From positions 1 through 21,317 of IMG/VR virus record IMGVR_UViG_3300035034_002218: a stretch of 21,317 nt of DNA, one strand, 5' to 3'. Positions within the stretch are counted from its first letter, which is position 1. Every line of letters begins with the position of its first letter. A program made the position numbers and the translations under genes. Below the pieces are notes generated by a model. The model was given only the letters and a program-made list of their open reading frames with translations, was not told where the DNA came from and did no database searches. Of the stretch, positions 1 through 8,300 are shown in pieces. The DNA comes from a virus.

Positions 1-1997
1 CAAAAAACGTCATCAAAACGTTCTACTATACCAGTATCTTTCCAGCCAAGAACCTTCTTGTAATAACTGTGTGCAGAGGTTGGTTGACTTAACTGATCTC
101 CGTGCATAAGTAGAGTGCCGTAATCTCCAATATAGTCCACTGCGTAAAAGTTACTTTCACCTGGACCTTCTGGGATATTGAAGGTAATTCTCGGCTCATC
201 AGCAAAAAGCATGGTCACAAACTTGTATAGCAATCTATCCATATTTGTTTCAGGATTATAGTTGGAACGATTACGAGATGATATCAAACCATGATTGCCA
301 ATAACACCCGCAAAGTGCACCGTCTCAAACATAGAAAGCATACGCCGAATAAAATCTGACAATATCTCCACACCAGAAATTATCTGTTGATAGAGACTTG
401 CATCAATCTCGAAAGTCTGACCGGGGAAAATGTCCTCACCTTCGACCATATCACCTAGGGCATAAATATGAGCTTTGCGAACAGGATGATCACTGCGCTG
501 CATTTCGGTTATCTTATTAACCTCATCAGCAAAAAGTTCTACCCTATCCGCACAGACGTCTGAGTTATACGAAATCGTTTTCTTACCACAGTTGTGTACT
601 TTTACTCCCTGAGCAATAAACCAGTGCTTATCTGGATATTCGACATCATACACGTCACGTTCTCCCAGGGACTCAATCTTCCGAATCCTAGACCAGGACA
701 ATACTTCACCATCATCACCTTCAAGCGCATCAGTACGGACCGGATTCGTAGCTGTGCCGATTCCTGAATTATACTCTAGAGCACGAAGACTAGCCTCTTC
801 TTTTCCGTAAATGAGTCCGAACTCATCGAAGAAACGATTAATCACATCACGGGAGTTGGCTATACAAAGCCGAAAAAAGGTTGATTTCGAAAGCTTATGC
901 CACTCCCTCTGAATCCGAGATGGAATACCAAATTTAAGAAGAAGAGCCTGCATATAGTGCGCATGAACTTCGCTGGTACCAACAGCTAACTCAATAGACA
1001 CTTGCTTGCGTTCACCTCGTGTCGTAATGCACCCATCCCCTGCAAACGAACGATTGACAAATCTAGCAGCAGCTTCCCTAGAAAAGGAGAATACCATAGT
1101 CGGAAACTTGTCTTCCCATTCAAGTGAACGCAAGAACTCCAAACATTCGTTTTTGCTCCCCGGAGAAGTCAAGAGCAGATCAAACCCACGCCCCTTACTG
1201 TACCTCTTTGGGGTTATGCGGAAAAGTTTACCAGTCACCTGCTCCATTTCCTGGTGATATTGCTCATTATTGTTCGTAAATTTTGCTGACTGCCCCTTAG
1301 TGAACGAACCATCAGTTGACATGTACCCCAAAAAGGTGGCAGTATTTAAATCTCCTTCAAAACTATCTCCCCACATATCCCATTCGCTCAAAGTTGCGAT
1401 ATCGTCACCGACCTGGAGTTCCTCTGCGTGCTTCCAGCCATCGCGAGTGAATATTGGATGATCCCCACTAGCGACAACCTCGTATCCGCCAAAGGTAACG
1501 TAACGGGAAACGTATTTCTTTCCTGCCAGCCAAGCATCTTCATGGTTCTGGATCCGAACAGCAGAACCATCTCGACGGAACACAACTGTGTCCCCATCTA
1601 GACATTGCCAGTCGGCTAGCACCGGATTTGCTACCTCCTCCTCTCCTACTTTTGAACGAAGTTTCGGTGGACTAACGGGCTTAATATCTATAGAGCTCAT
1701 AGCATCGTGGGCGGCTTGATATACGGCGCTTATTTGTTCCATCGAGTTATGCTTATGCTTCATGTACAAGTTCTGTAATCTACGATTTTCTTTACGGAGA
1801 AAATCTAATTGCTCTTCAACCTCTTCCTCGGATTCTATCCCATATGAAGGAGCTAAAGCAGCCGCTACATCTTTAGCCAAATCACGTCTACGGCGAATAT
1901 TCTCTGCATCACGCTTACACTGTTGATCGCAATAGGCTTGATTGTGAACTGATGGTTCAAATTGATTACCACATTCTGGCGCTGCACATGTACGCAT
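1..1997 (-). CDS. Zinc-finger metallophosphoesterase interrupted by an intein (3' end cut by window edge)
   Basis: Reading the minus strand from ATG at 1997 gives an open frame of 665 codons to the window edge, so the C-terminus is missing. An AGGAGA ribosome site lies 4 nt before the ATG, and the upstream baseplate gene stops 11 bp away. Residues 1-27 carry a Cys4 knuckle (C4, C9, C23, C27), and residues about 54-100 are charged and helical, perhaps a coiled coil. The phosphoesterase core follows: VLADWQ (D129), then CGKK after the intein, ALGDMVEG (D516), GVIGNHG (N568, H569) and LLMHGD (H632). These match the D-x-H/Q, GD, GNH and H metal-ligand motifs of calcineurin-like phosphoesterases; the final GHxH would lie outside the window. 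Residues 132-469 are an intein. The family is known for phosphodiesterase or nuclease activity on nucleic acids. A role in phage DNA metabolism is inferred and the substrate is unknown. Confidence 0.85.
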   Translation of the reverse strand, partial: MRTCAAPECGNQFEPSVHNQAYCDQQCKRDAENIRRRRDLAKDVAAALAPSYGIESEEEVEEQLDFLRKENRRLQNLYMKHKHNSMEQISAVYQAAHDAMSSIDIKPVSPPKLRSKVGEEEVANPVLADWQCLDGDTVVFRRDGSAVRIQNHEDAWLAGKKYVSRYVTFGGYEVVASGDHPIFTRDGWKHAEELQVGDDIATLSEWDMWGDSFEGDLNTATFLGYMSTDGSFTKGQSAKFTNNNEQYHQEMEQVTGKLFRITPKRYSKGRGFDLLLTSPGSKNECLEFLRSLEWEDKFPTMVFSFSREAAARFVNRSFAGDGCITTRGERKQVSIELAVGTSEVHAHYMQALLLKFGIPSRIQREWHKLSKSTFFRLCIANSRDVINRFFDEFGLIYGKEEASLRALEYNSGIGTATNPVRTDALEGDDGEVLSWSRIRKIESLGERDVYDVEYPDKHWFIAQGVKVHNCGKKTISYNSDVCADRVELFADEVNKITEMQRSDHPVRKAHIYALGDMVEGEDIFPGQTFEIDASLYQQIISGVEILSDFIRRMLSMFETVHFAGVIGNHGLISSRNRSNYNPETNMDRLLYKFVTMLFADEPRITFNIPEGPGESNFYAVDYIGDYGTLLMHGDQLSQPTSAHSYYKKVLGWKDTGIVERFDDVF
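591..1604 (-). mobile_element. Intein in metallophosphoesterase (338 aa, LAGLIDADG, Cys...HN|Cys)
   Basis: This in-frame insertion encodes 338 residues within the phosphoesterase. It starts with Cys1 in block A (CLDGDTVVFRRDG) and ends VKVHN followed by Cys+1 of the C-extein. Block B is ASGDHPIF with His49; Ser replaces the usual Thr. The homing-endonuclease insert has two LAGLIDADG helices: FLGYMSTDG with acid D98, and FVNRSFAGDG with acid D190. Block F is RDVYDVEYPDKHWFIAQG. The set of splicing residues (Cys1, block B His, HN, Cys+1) is complete, so it should splice. Removing it joins VLADWQ to CGKK, restoring the first metal-binding motif of the host enzyme. The boundaries rest on the terminal motifs and on the restored host motif. 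Confidence 0.93.
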
Positions 1998-2008
1998 GCA
2001 ATCTCCTA

Positions 2009-3166
2009 TCAGGTTATCGAGGACGTAGCAATCTTAACTTGTATATCTCCAGGGATTATCTGCTGGTCCGTTTCTGGTGAATAATTACGACGCAATATCT
2101 CAATCCCATCCGCTCGCAATGTCTCGATATTAACGTCCTTGATCACATCTGAAGAATCTAGTATAGATTGAATCAATTGATTGAACACGAATTGCTTTCC
2201 TGGTAGTAGACGATTGAGGTACCTAATTATACCAATCTCTCCTCTTCGTGTCACCCCCGTATTGTCATTAATTACAGTACCTAATACTATACTAGCATAC
2301 ACATCCATTGGTGTATAGTCAGGTTCACGAACATAAAGCTTCACTCCAGCAGGCCTGATCTTAATCATTGCCTTAATGGAGTCGCCGACCACCCTCTCAG
2401 CAATAGCTCTCTCCTCGGGAACAACCAGTGCTTCAACTGAACCCAATCCATAGGGTGTATTTCTGATTGAGACTTCCCTGACTCCTGGAACTGCAAGGCC
2501 ACTGAAACGTAATGCTTCTGTTGTGCCTCCTGCAGACCTACGCACCTCTTTTATAATACGACTACGGTAATTATCGTCCGTCTCGTATCCTATTTGAGGA
2601 GCTATGGTCTTAGGGTTGGTGCATTTGAGTAAAGGTTGTCCATCAACTGGGGGGACATTGTGCTGAGTTATAGTATCAGCACCAGCTGTATAAACGGAGT
2701 CCGAAAACTCGGGGGCAATGCCAACAAAAACCCGAAGACGACCAGCGCGTATCGTGACATCCGCAATAGTGCTGTATGTATATTGTGCACCAATGAAATT
2801 ATTTGCATCAGTGAAAACTGTAGTTCCTTGTGGAATTGATATATCCTGATCGTGAGATGTGTCAATATAAAAATAGAATGAACCTATCTGTTGCTCCAAC
2901 GTAGCTGACTGGCCCAACTGCTTACGCTCAATACTATAAAGCTTCCCCATCAAATCAAGTGCCCGACCTTGCGCAGAAGATATCAAGCTCATCGAGGTGT
3001 TGTAGTCCATAATGGTGTAAAAATCACCAAGCTCATTGACAATAGTCTCCGCCAATGCACGAGCAACCGAACCGGGCCCAATGGAGGAAATAGGAGTTTT
3101 CCTCTGCAGTTTCTGCAAAGAAAGTCGCAGTAACTCAGACTTTTCTTTGGTTTCAAAAATAGCCAT
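2009..3166 (-). CDS. Baseplate J-like protein (baseplate wedge)
   Basis: The product is 385 residues and fits the Baseplate_J family (phage P2 gpJ, Mu gp47, and T4 gp6 distantly). These proteins form the wedge dimers around the hub of contractile tails. The N-terminal helical part has the usual G-x-VARALAE and A-x-G-x-x-LDLMGKLYSIER pattern (about residues 31-82). It is followed by an IPQGTTVFT beta module near 112-120, the ETDDNYRSRI motif near 215, and VPGVREVSI. The ATG at 3166 is preceded by AAGGAG and lies 11 bp after the gp25-like gene. Length is typical for the family and no break is seen. Its position directly after gp25 is the usual myovirus order, which supports the call. Confidence 0.93.
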   Translation of the reverse strand: MAIFETKEKSELLRLSLQKLQRKTPISSIGPGSVARALAETIVNELGDFYTIMDYNTSMSLISSAQGRALDLMGKLYSIERKQLGQSATLEQQIGSFYFYIDTSHDQDISIPQGTTVFTDANNFIGAQYTYSTIADVTIRAGRLRVFVGIAPEFSDSVYTAGADTITQHNVPPVDGQPLLKCTNPKTIAPQIGYETDDNYRSRIIKEVRRSAGGTTEALRFSGLAVPGVREVSIRNTPYGLGSVEALVVPEERAIAERVVGDSIKAMIKIRPAGVKLYVREPDYTPMDVYASIVLGTVINDNTGVTRRGEIGIIRYLNRLLPGKQFVFNQLIQSILDSSDVIKDVNIETLRADGIEILRRNYSPETDQQIIPGDIQVKIATSSIT

Positions 3167-3177
3167 TAAACTTCTCC

Positions 3178-3558
3178 TTAGTTAAGTCCGAGGTCTTGCT
3201 CAACCGACAACCTGATTGCTTCTCTGCTACCTGATGTAATATCCACATCAAACCTTATTGCCTGAGGACCCACGGGTACTGCGCGTACATCGAATGGTTT
3301 ACCGGCGAATCTTCCTTCACGCTTAAGCGCTAACTTAATCAACTGTTCTCCGTATTCACCGGTATCGGGAGATTGTGGCAACCCATAAAGGGATGACAAA
3401 GAAGCACCGAGTTCTGGATACAACAAATAATCACCTTCATCAGTCATAACTCTTATGTAGGCCTGCTGAACGTCATCTCGCCATGGCGTGTCTGAAAGAG
3501 CAATATCACCACTAGGGGATACTGTGATGTCTCCCTCTTCTGTAAAATATAAATCCAT
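3178..3558 (-). CDS. gp25/gpW-like baseplate wedge protein
   Basis: The product is 126 residues, a normal length for the T4 gp25 / P2 gpW family of baseplate wedge proteins. In other phages these help start sheath assembly next to the hub. The central part (TDEGDYLLYPELGASLSSL, about residues 39-57) matches the family pattern of a conserved Gly-x-x-x-x-x-P followed by a small-residue helix, and beta strands then run to the C-terminus. The start at 3558 has an AGGTGA site about 9 nt upstream and a 15 bp gap from the preceding gene. It sits immediately before baseplate J, as in many myovirus and tailocin clusters. The first 27 residues (GDITVSPSGDIALSD) look like a family-typical leader. The call rests on pattern and context, since sequence identity in this family is low. 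Confidence 0.85.
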   Translation of the reverse strand: MDLYFTEEGDITVSPSGDIALSDTPWRDDVQQAYIRVMTDEGDYLLYPELGASLSSLYGLPQSPDTGEYGEQLIKLALKREGRFAGKPFDVRAVPVGPQAIRFDVDITSGSREAIRLSVEQDLGLN

Positions 3559-3573
3559 TTTTCTCTATCACCT

Positions 3574-4455
3574 TTACATTACTATCATAGACCCATTGTT
3601 TATCGGACGACTACCAGTTATCACTCCAGGTGGCCATTTAAGGTCAGGACTATTCGGAGCCGGACCATCCAAGAAACTTACATGAGGATGGTCCTGGTGT
3701 CGCCAAGTTGTGCCGCCCTTCTCAAAACCCCTATCATATCTTCTCCATGCCCAATCCTGCCTAGAACTCGCTATCTCATCAAACCAGATAACATACTTTA
3801 CTCGTAATGCTGTTCGATTATGAATAAAGAAAGAGGCAATCAGATCTCCCATTTGTTTTTTTTGGCCTGTAGCCTTGCCGCTTGAGACCATCAAATCTAA
3901 TGCGTATCCCCTTTGATGGTCACTAGTACTGTTGGCTCCTCTATATGAATACCCTCCAATAGTACCCCCAAAACCCAACATCTCACGCGCTATTTGCGCA
4001 CCGAAACGAGCAACAGGTTTAGTGCCAGAACTCAGGTTCAAAGGCTTGGTGGAGGGAGTGATATTTCGACTATCTATATAGCCTAAATCAAATTCGCCAG
4101 AACCGCCCTCTTCGCTGCCATCGCTCCCAAAACCATCGGGATTAGCAGCATTTAACAAATCTACTAAATCTGAAGGAAGAAGTTTTTCTAGCCCTGGCAT
4201 ATTTTCTGTATCCCAGAAAGAACCTAGAACACCGCTGACTATACTCTCGAAACGCCCCAATGAATTCTCAGGAGAATCATAAGCTGGTGTACGCATGAGT
4301 ATCTCACTAAGATTAAACATAGTAATACTCATCGGATTACGCCCCTGTTTATGGCGACTCGTTGTCAAACCAGTGGGGGTATGTTTTGTCATCTCTTCAA
4401 ATATTTTTCCCGGATCACGTAACTGATCTCTCGGGGAAATATTAAAGTCGCTCAT
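3574..4455 (-). CDS. Zinc peptidase-like cell-wall hydrolase (M15 / ARB_07466-like domain), tail-associated
   Basis: The product is 293 residues. Residues 1-125 are non-enzymatic and end in a Gly/Ser/Glu-rich linker (about 106-121). Residues about 140-265 look like a D-Ala-D-Ala-carboxypeptidase-type zinc peptidase. H180 and D187 lie in SDHQRGYALD, the H-x6-D spacing of M15 ligands, and HQDHPHVSF (H253, H256, H258) supplies the third ligand. GGYSYRG before it and YVIWFD between them match the IxGxR and vIW elements of the ARB_07466-like family, which is common in actinobacteria and their phages. There is no signal peptide, as expected for a virion protein. Lying between spike and wedge genes, it probably cuts peptidoglycan cross-bridges during entry; a structural role with a secondary enzyme is also possible. 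The start at 4455 has GAGG 4 nt upstream and lies 8 bp after the preceding gene. Confidence 0.78.
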   Translation of the reverse strand: MSDFNISPRDQLRDPGKIFEEMTKHTPTGLTTSRHKQGRNPMSITMFNLSEILMRTPAYDSPENSLGRFESIVSGVLGSFWDTENMPGLEKLLPSDLVDLLNAANPDGFGSDGSEEGGSGEFDLGYIDSRNITPSTKPLNLSSGTKPVARFGAQIAREMLGFGGTIGGYSYRGANSTSDHQRGYALDLMVSSGKATGQKKQMGDLIASFFIHNRTALRVKYVIWFDEIASSRQDWAWRRYDRGFEKGGTTWRHQDHPHVSFLDGPAPNSPDLKWPPGVITGSRPINNGSMIVM

Positions 4456-4463
4456 AATGCCTC

Positions 4464-4997
4464 TTATTCTGCAAAATAACCTGGGGGCGGATGCTCGAAG
4501 AAGTCACTAGGCATAACATCTTCTTCCTTCTCGTCCTCAGACTGATCTTTCATCAACTGCGTATAATCTTCTAGTGTCATCTTGTTACCTTGTTCATCAC
4601 GGACCCAGGCAACTTTATTTCCATCCTCCATATCTCTCAGGAATACTTCAATGCCTTCATAGGGGCTGTAAACATCCTGTTCTGTATCGTCCCTGGCGAT
4701 AAATGTGGGCTCATTAAAAGTTGTGGCTCTGTCGTTGAAAAGAATCTTATTCCAACGCAATCCGCCTTCTCCTCGTGTCATAAAATTAATGTGATCTGCA
4801 ACAAAAGTAATAGTACCATTGCTTGGATGCATCAAGATAGCCAATCCCTCTCCAGCAACTATCTCAATATCACCATTGTCACGTATACGTATAAACCCTG
4901 GCACATCAGGATGAGTTAATCCGACTTCTCTACCACTGTATTTATCCTGTCTATCAATTATATCAATAGGGGTGTCAAACGTTGGGGTATCTGGCAT
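4464..4997 (-). CDS. Putative baseplate or spike protein
   Basis: The product is 177 residues. I do not recognise a named family. Residues about 35-80 form a run of short alternating beta strands (FIRIRDNGDIEIVAGEG, then ILMHPSNGTITFVADHINF), resembling the repeats of phage spike or gp5-C-like beta structures. The C-terminal 50 residues are very acidic (SEDEKEEDV) and end in a proline-rich tail (PPPGYF). ATG at 4997 directly follows the stop of the OB-fold gene, and GGAG lies 6 nt upstream, so the two genes are translationally linked. Its place directly after the OB-fold spike gene suggests that it extends or caps that spike. This is inferred from context. Confidence 0.6.
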   Translation of the reverse strand: MPDTPTFDTPIDIIDRQDKYSGREVGLTHPDVPGFIRIRDNGDIEIVAGEGLAILMHPSNGTITFVADHINFMTRGEGGLRWNKILFNDRATTFNEPTFIARDDTEQDVYSPYEGIEVFLRDMEDGNKVAWVRDEQGNKMTLEDYTQLMKDQSEDEKEEDVMPSDFFEHPPPGYFAE

Positions 4998-5363
4998 TTA
5001 CATCTCCAGCATAAATCGAGGGGTTTGATTTTTGGCGTAGTACTGAGCATCGTATTCGTTTTCTTCATACGAATGGTGAAAGTAATGCGTTATCATAGGT
5101 GAAGATTGAAGTCCATCCCTAAACGAAACCCAACATGGCCTTCCAATTCCAGGTGCAACTGATTGCACACCAAAAGTGGTTGGACAGGGGACATTTGCGT
5201 AGAACTCTCCCGGTATATCAGATCCGGGCTGAGCTAAAAGTACAGTCGCTGTATTGTCGGTGGAACTATACTCCATAATAATGCCGTAACCAGGTTGCGA
5301 ACCCCGAAGATTAGCAGTAGCAATTTCTTGCTGAACCTTATTATCTAGTTTGTAATTTCTCAT
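4998..5363 (-). CDS. OB-fold baseplate spike/hub protein (gp5-N / gpV-like)
   Basis: The product is 121 residues from ATG at 5363. Residues about 25-95 have an OB-fold pattern: a GYGIIMEYSSTDNTATVLL strand pair, then a long loop, then GIGRPCWVSFRDGLQSSP. This is like the N-terminal OB domain of T4 gp5 and baseplate V proteins, where 'G..V.V.f..gd...P.v' is typical. Such proteins bind the hub and carry the membrane-piercing spike. The ATG shares its A with the TGA of the giant hub gene (TGATG), and GGAG lies 6 nt before it, so translation is probably coupled. An in-frame GTG at 5375 would add four residues but has no ribosome site, so I prefer ATG 5363. The spike-like 4464-4997 product follows and may be its partner. 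Confidence 0.72.
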   Translation of the reverse strand: MRNYKLDNKVQQEIATANLRGSQPGYGIIMEYSSTDNTATVLLAQPGSDIPGEFYANVPCPTTFGVQSVAPGIGRPCWVSFRDGLQSSPMITHYFHHSYEENEYDAQYYAKNQTPRFMLEM

Positions 5364-8300
5364 CACTGACTCCACGGTGTGTCAATATTTGACTGCTGTC
5401 TACCAGAAACTCCGCGACCAGCCTGATCACGCTTCATATCATTAGTAAAGACTTTTCCGTGTCCAGATGCAATCATCTCCCAATCAAATGTGTAAGGCTG
5501 ACCATCGGGCATGTACGAATCATAGCTAACAGGGGGAATGCGAGTTGCCGCACTCAGGAGAAAGTCTTTTCTGTCATCCCCTATAATACCTTCAGGTGCA
5601 CGATGGAAAATGTAACCTAATGTACGATCAAACTTATCTATTCGATTAGATTGATCTATCCTTACTGCTACTTTAGTACTGATACCATCGGGCATCAATA
5701 GGCTTCTAGCGAACTCCGTGGCTCTTACGCCTGGATCATTTGCATAGATAGTAGATCTTTCTTCTGTTGTTCTGCTTTTGTACTCGTCTTCAGGTGCATC
5801 AACACCTGCAGGACGCAATTTTCCATTACCCAATACTGCGTTACTCGAAGAATATTCTCCATATCGCTGCTGACCAATGACATCGAAATAAAATGTGTCA
5901 CCGTCTGTAACACGAGTGATGCGAATCCAATAAGCTTCTACATCAAAACCGCCAGGCAGTGTTTCTCTACCAGCAATACGCCTAACTTCTGCATTAGTTC
6001 TATCAACAAAGAGACTCACTGCCTGCGCCTGTGCACTTGGCCCAGTTTCATCCCACCGCAATGCAGGCAAAACATCCTGCGTCCTAATAGTCGGATTGCC
6101 ATCGCTACCCAATAGGGGTACCTCTCCAAGCTTAAGCCCCTTGATAACAAGACTACGAGTGTGCTGATGACCAACTGCGACACTTGAGTTGTAAGAAAGC
6201 CCAGCATCCATTGGGCGACCATTGTGTGTTAAGTATTGAATCCATGCACCTTGCTGGTCTAGTAGGTTGTCACGCACCCATTTCCAGCCCTTCCATCCAA
6301 AAAAGCCCCCTAAAGCCATACCGGCCGGACCCAGAGTCGCGCCAACAATAGCACCAGCTCCAGCTAGCCCTGCTAGAGACTTTATAACCGCAGTATTACC
6401 CCCGGTATATTGGAGGCTATTTTCTATCTGCACCGAAGCCTGATTGACAACATCATCTAGACTATATTGAGTCATACTAGGCATTTCAGAACCGATACTT
6501 TGCACATCTTGGTCGTCAGCAAAGACTTTAAATTGTTGGCGCATATGTTCTCGTAATGCTGCTATATCGGCATTTTTCTTGCTTCGAGCTATCATCATAA
6601 ATCGAGCAGGATCATTAATAGAAACACAAGCATTTGGAGTGACACTTGTTACAAAACCAGTTTCTGGTGTTAAATGATGGATAACTTGCTGGACCTCAAA
6701 AAAGCCATACATTCTTGAGTTGTGAGTAAACAATCCATCTGCAAGGTAAGTTTTATCATCCTCCACATCCATGGAATACACCGGACCGGAGTAGGGTTCA
6801 TGAGAGACACTTATTGTCTCCCAATTGCCAAATTCATCCCGCATGACCATACCATCAACAAGGTTGACTGCATATACCTCGGATATTTTAGCTACCGAAG
6901 ACATCTGTCCTTTAAATCGCACAACACAACGGTGACCAGGTGTGTACCTAGACGACTTACCTGATTCAGTTGACGCCCTAACAAGCTCGCCATCGTAATG
7001 GTTAACTGAAATGCCAGTAATTTCTTTTCCGCGTTTATGGATATGGCTTTTGGCTATGTCCATAGAAAGAACTTTCTGACCCTCTTGCAGTAATTCAATG
7101 GGGACATCTTCTGTGGTCGATTCGCCCCAACGGTTTCCGCCTTGGTGAACAACTTTCACCATAGTCCCTGGAGGTTGACAATAGACATCACCCATATACA
7201 CCAGATCGTGAGGACGTATAGAAGAGTTACCGAGTATTGTCAATTCACCTTGATAGATATTTTGTAGATTATCTTTCAGATGTTTTAGAGCAACTCTCTT
7301 GGCAGTTGTCTCCATGTTGGTGCCATCTCCGGATTTGCCACTAGTTTGATTAATCCATCTTTTTGTCTCAATAGGGCTAAAGACTTTCTTAAGCCCAAGC
7401 CACCCCTTCGGATGATCGTAAAATAGACCAGTATCAACTATCTTTTCAACCTGCTTCTCAGAAGGTGCAGCCTTATCAAAATGAACTGTAACAGGATTCT
7501 GACCATTAGATATAGCAGTGATCACACTGGCTACATCATCAATAGTCTCGATAATTGAATTATTAAGAATATGCTGAAACGAACCTAGAGTATGCAACCT
7601 CTGGAATGGTTCTCGAACTTCCACAACAGGCTCTGAATACTCACGTGTAAAACAATTTCCTGTAAGAAGGTTGCCCACCAGTGAGAAGTTGTGCCACTTC
7701 GGAACTACAGCGCAATATACTTCTGCGAACTCTTCAGTTTCCTCAACCGAAACAACAGACCAGCGTCTCATCTTGCTCTTCTTGTCTTTTACGACGAATC
7801 TCCTGCGATGTTGATCTATTAGAAAAAACTCCTCAGATAGAGTCTCTCCAGGCAGGGTTATCGAGTAGAACGGCTCGCTCTCTCTCCGGGATTCTCGAAC
7901 TTCATACGCCAGGATGCCCAACCTTAGGCATACAAGCCTGAAGAACTCGACCCGCTCACGTTTGCTTTGTCCAAACGTAACCGTCCCATTCTCAGAGACG
8001 CACCCATCTGCCGCAAAATAACCAACAAGAAAACCGTACAGATGACTCTTCGACTCGTCCAAACTCGGTAGTTCTTTCCAGCTTCTAGGCAGATTGCGTA
8101 TCTTCACTCCGGGAAAACCCTGCTTGGAATAAACTTGTAGCCTCTCGCAGAGAGAGAAATAAGGCATGAGTACAGCATCCTTCTCTCCCCACAGTGTGAC
8201 ATCTGTTTTGTCTCCGTCGATCCAACCATCCCCCATCACGAAACCTTGTGCTATACCAAACTGAGAAGGCTTCGGAAGTTCAGACCTTCCCCTCTCGTTC

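Noticed and set aside
1006-1597. Short frames on both strands in the first 2 kb
   Set aside because: They are out of frame with the intein-containing phosphoesterase, which explains the whole region.
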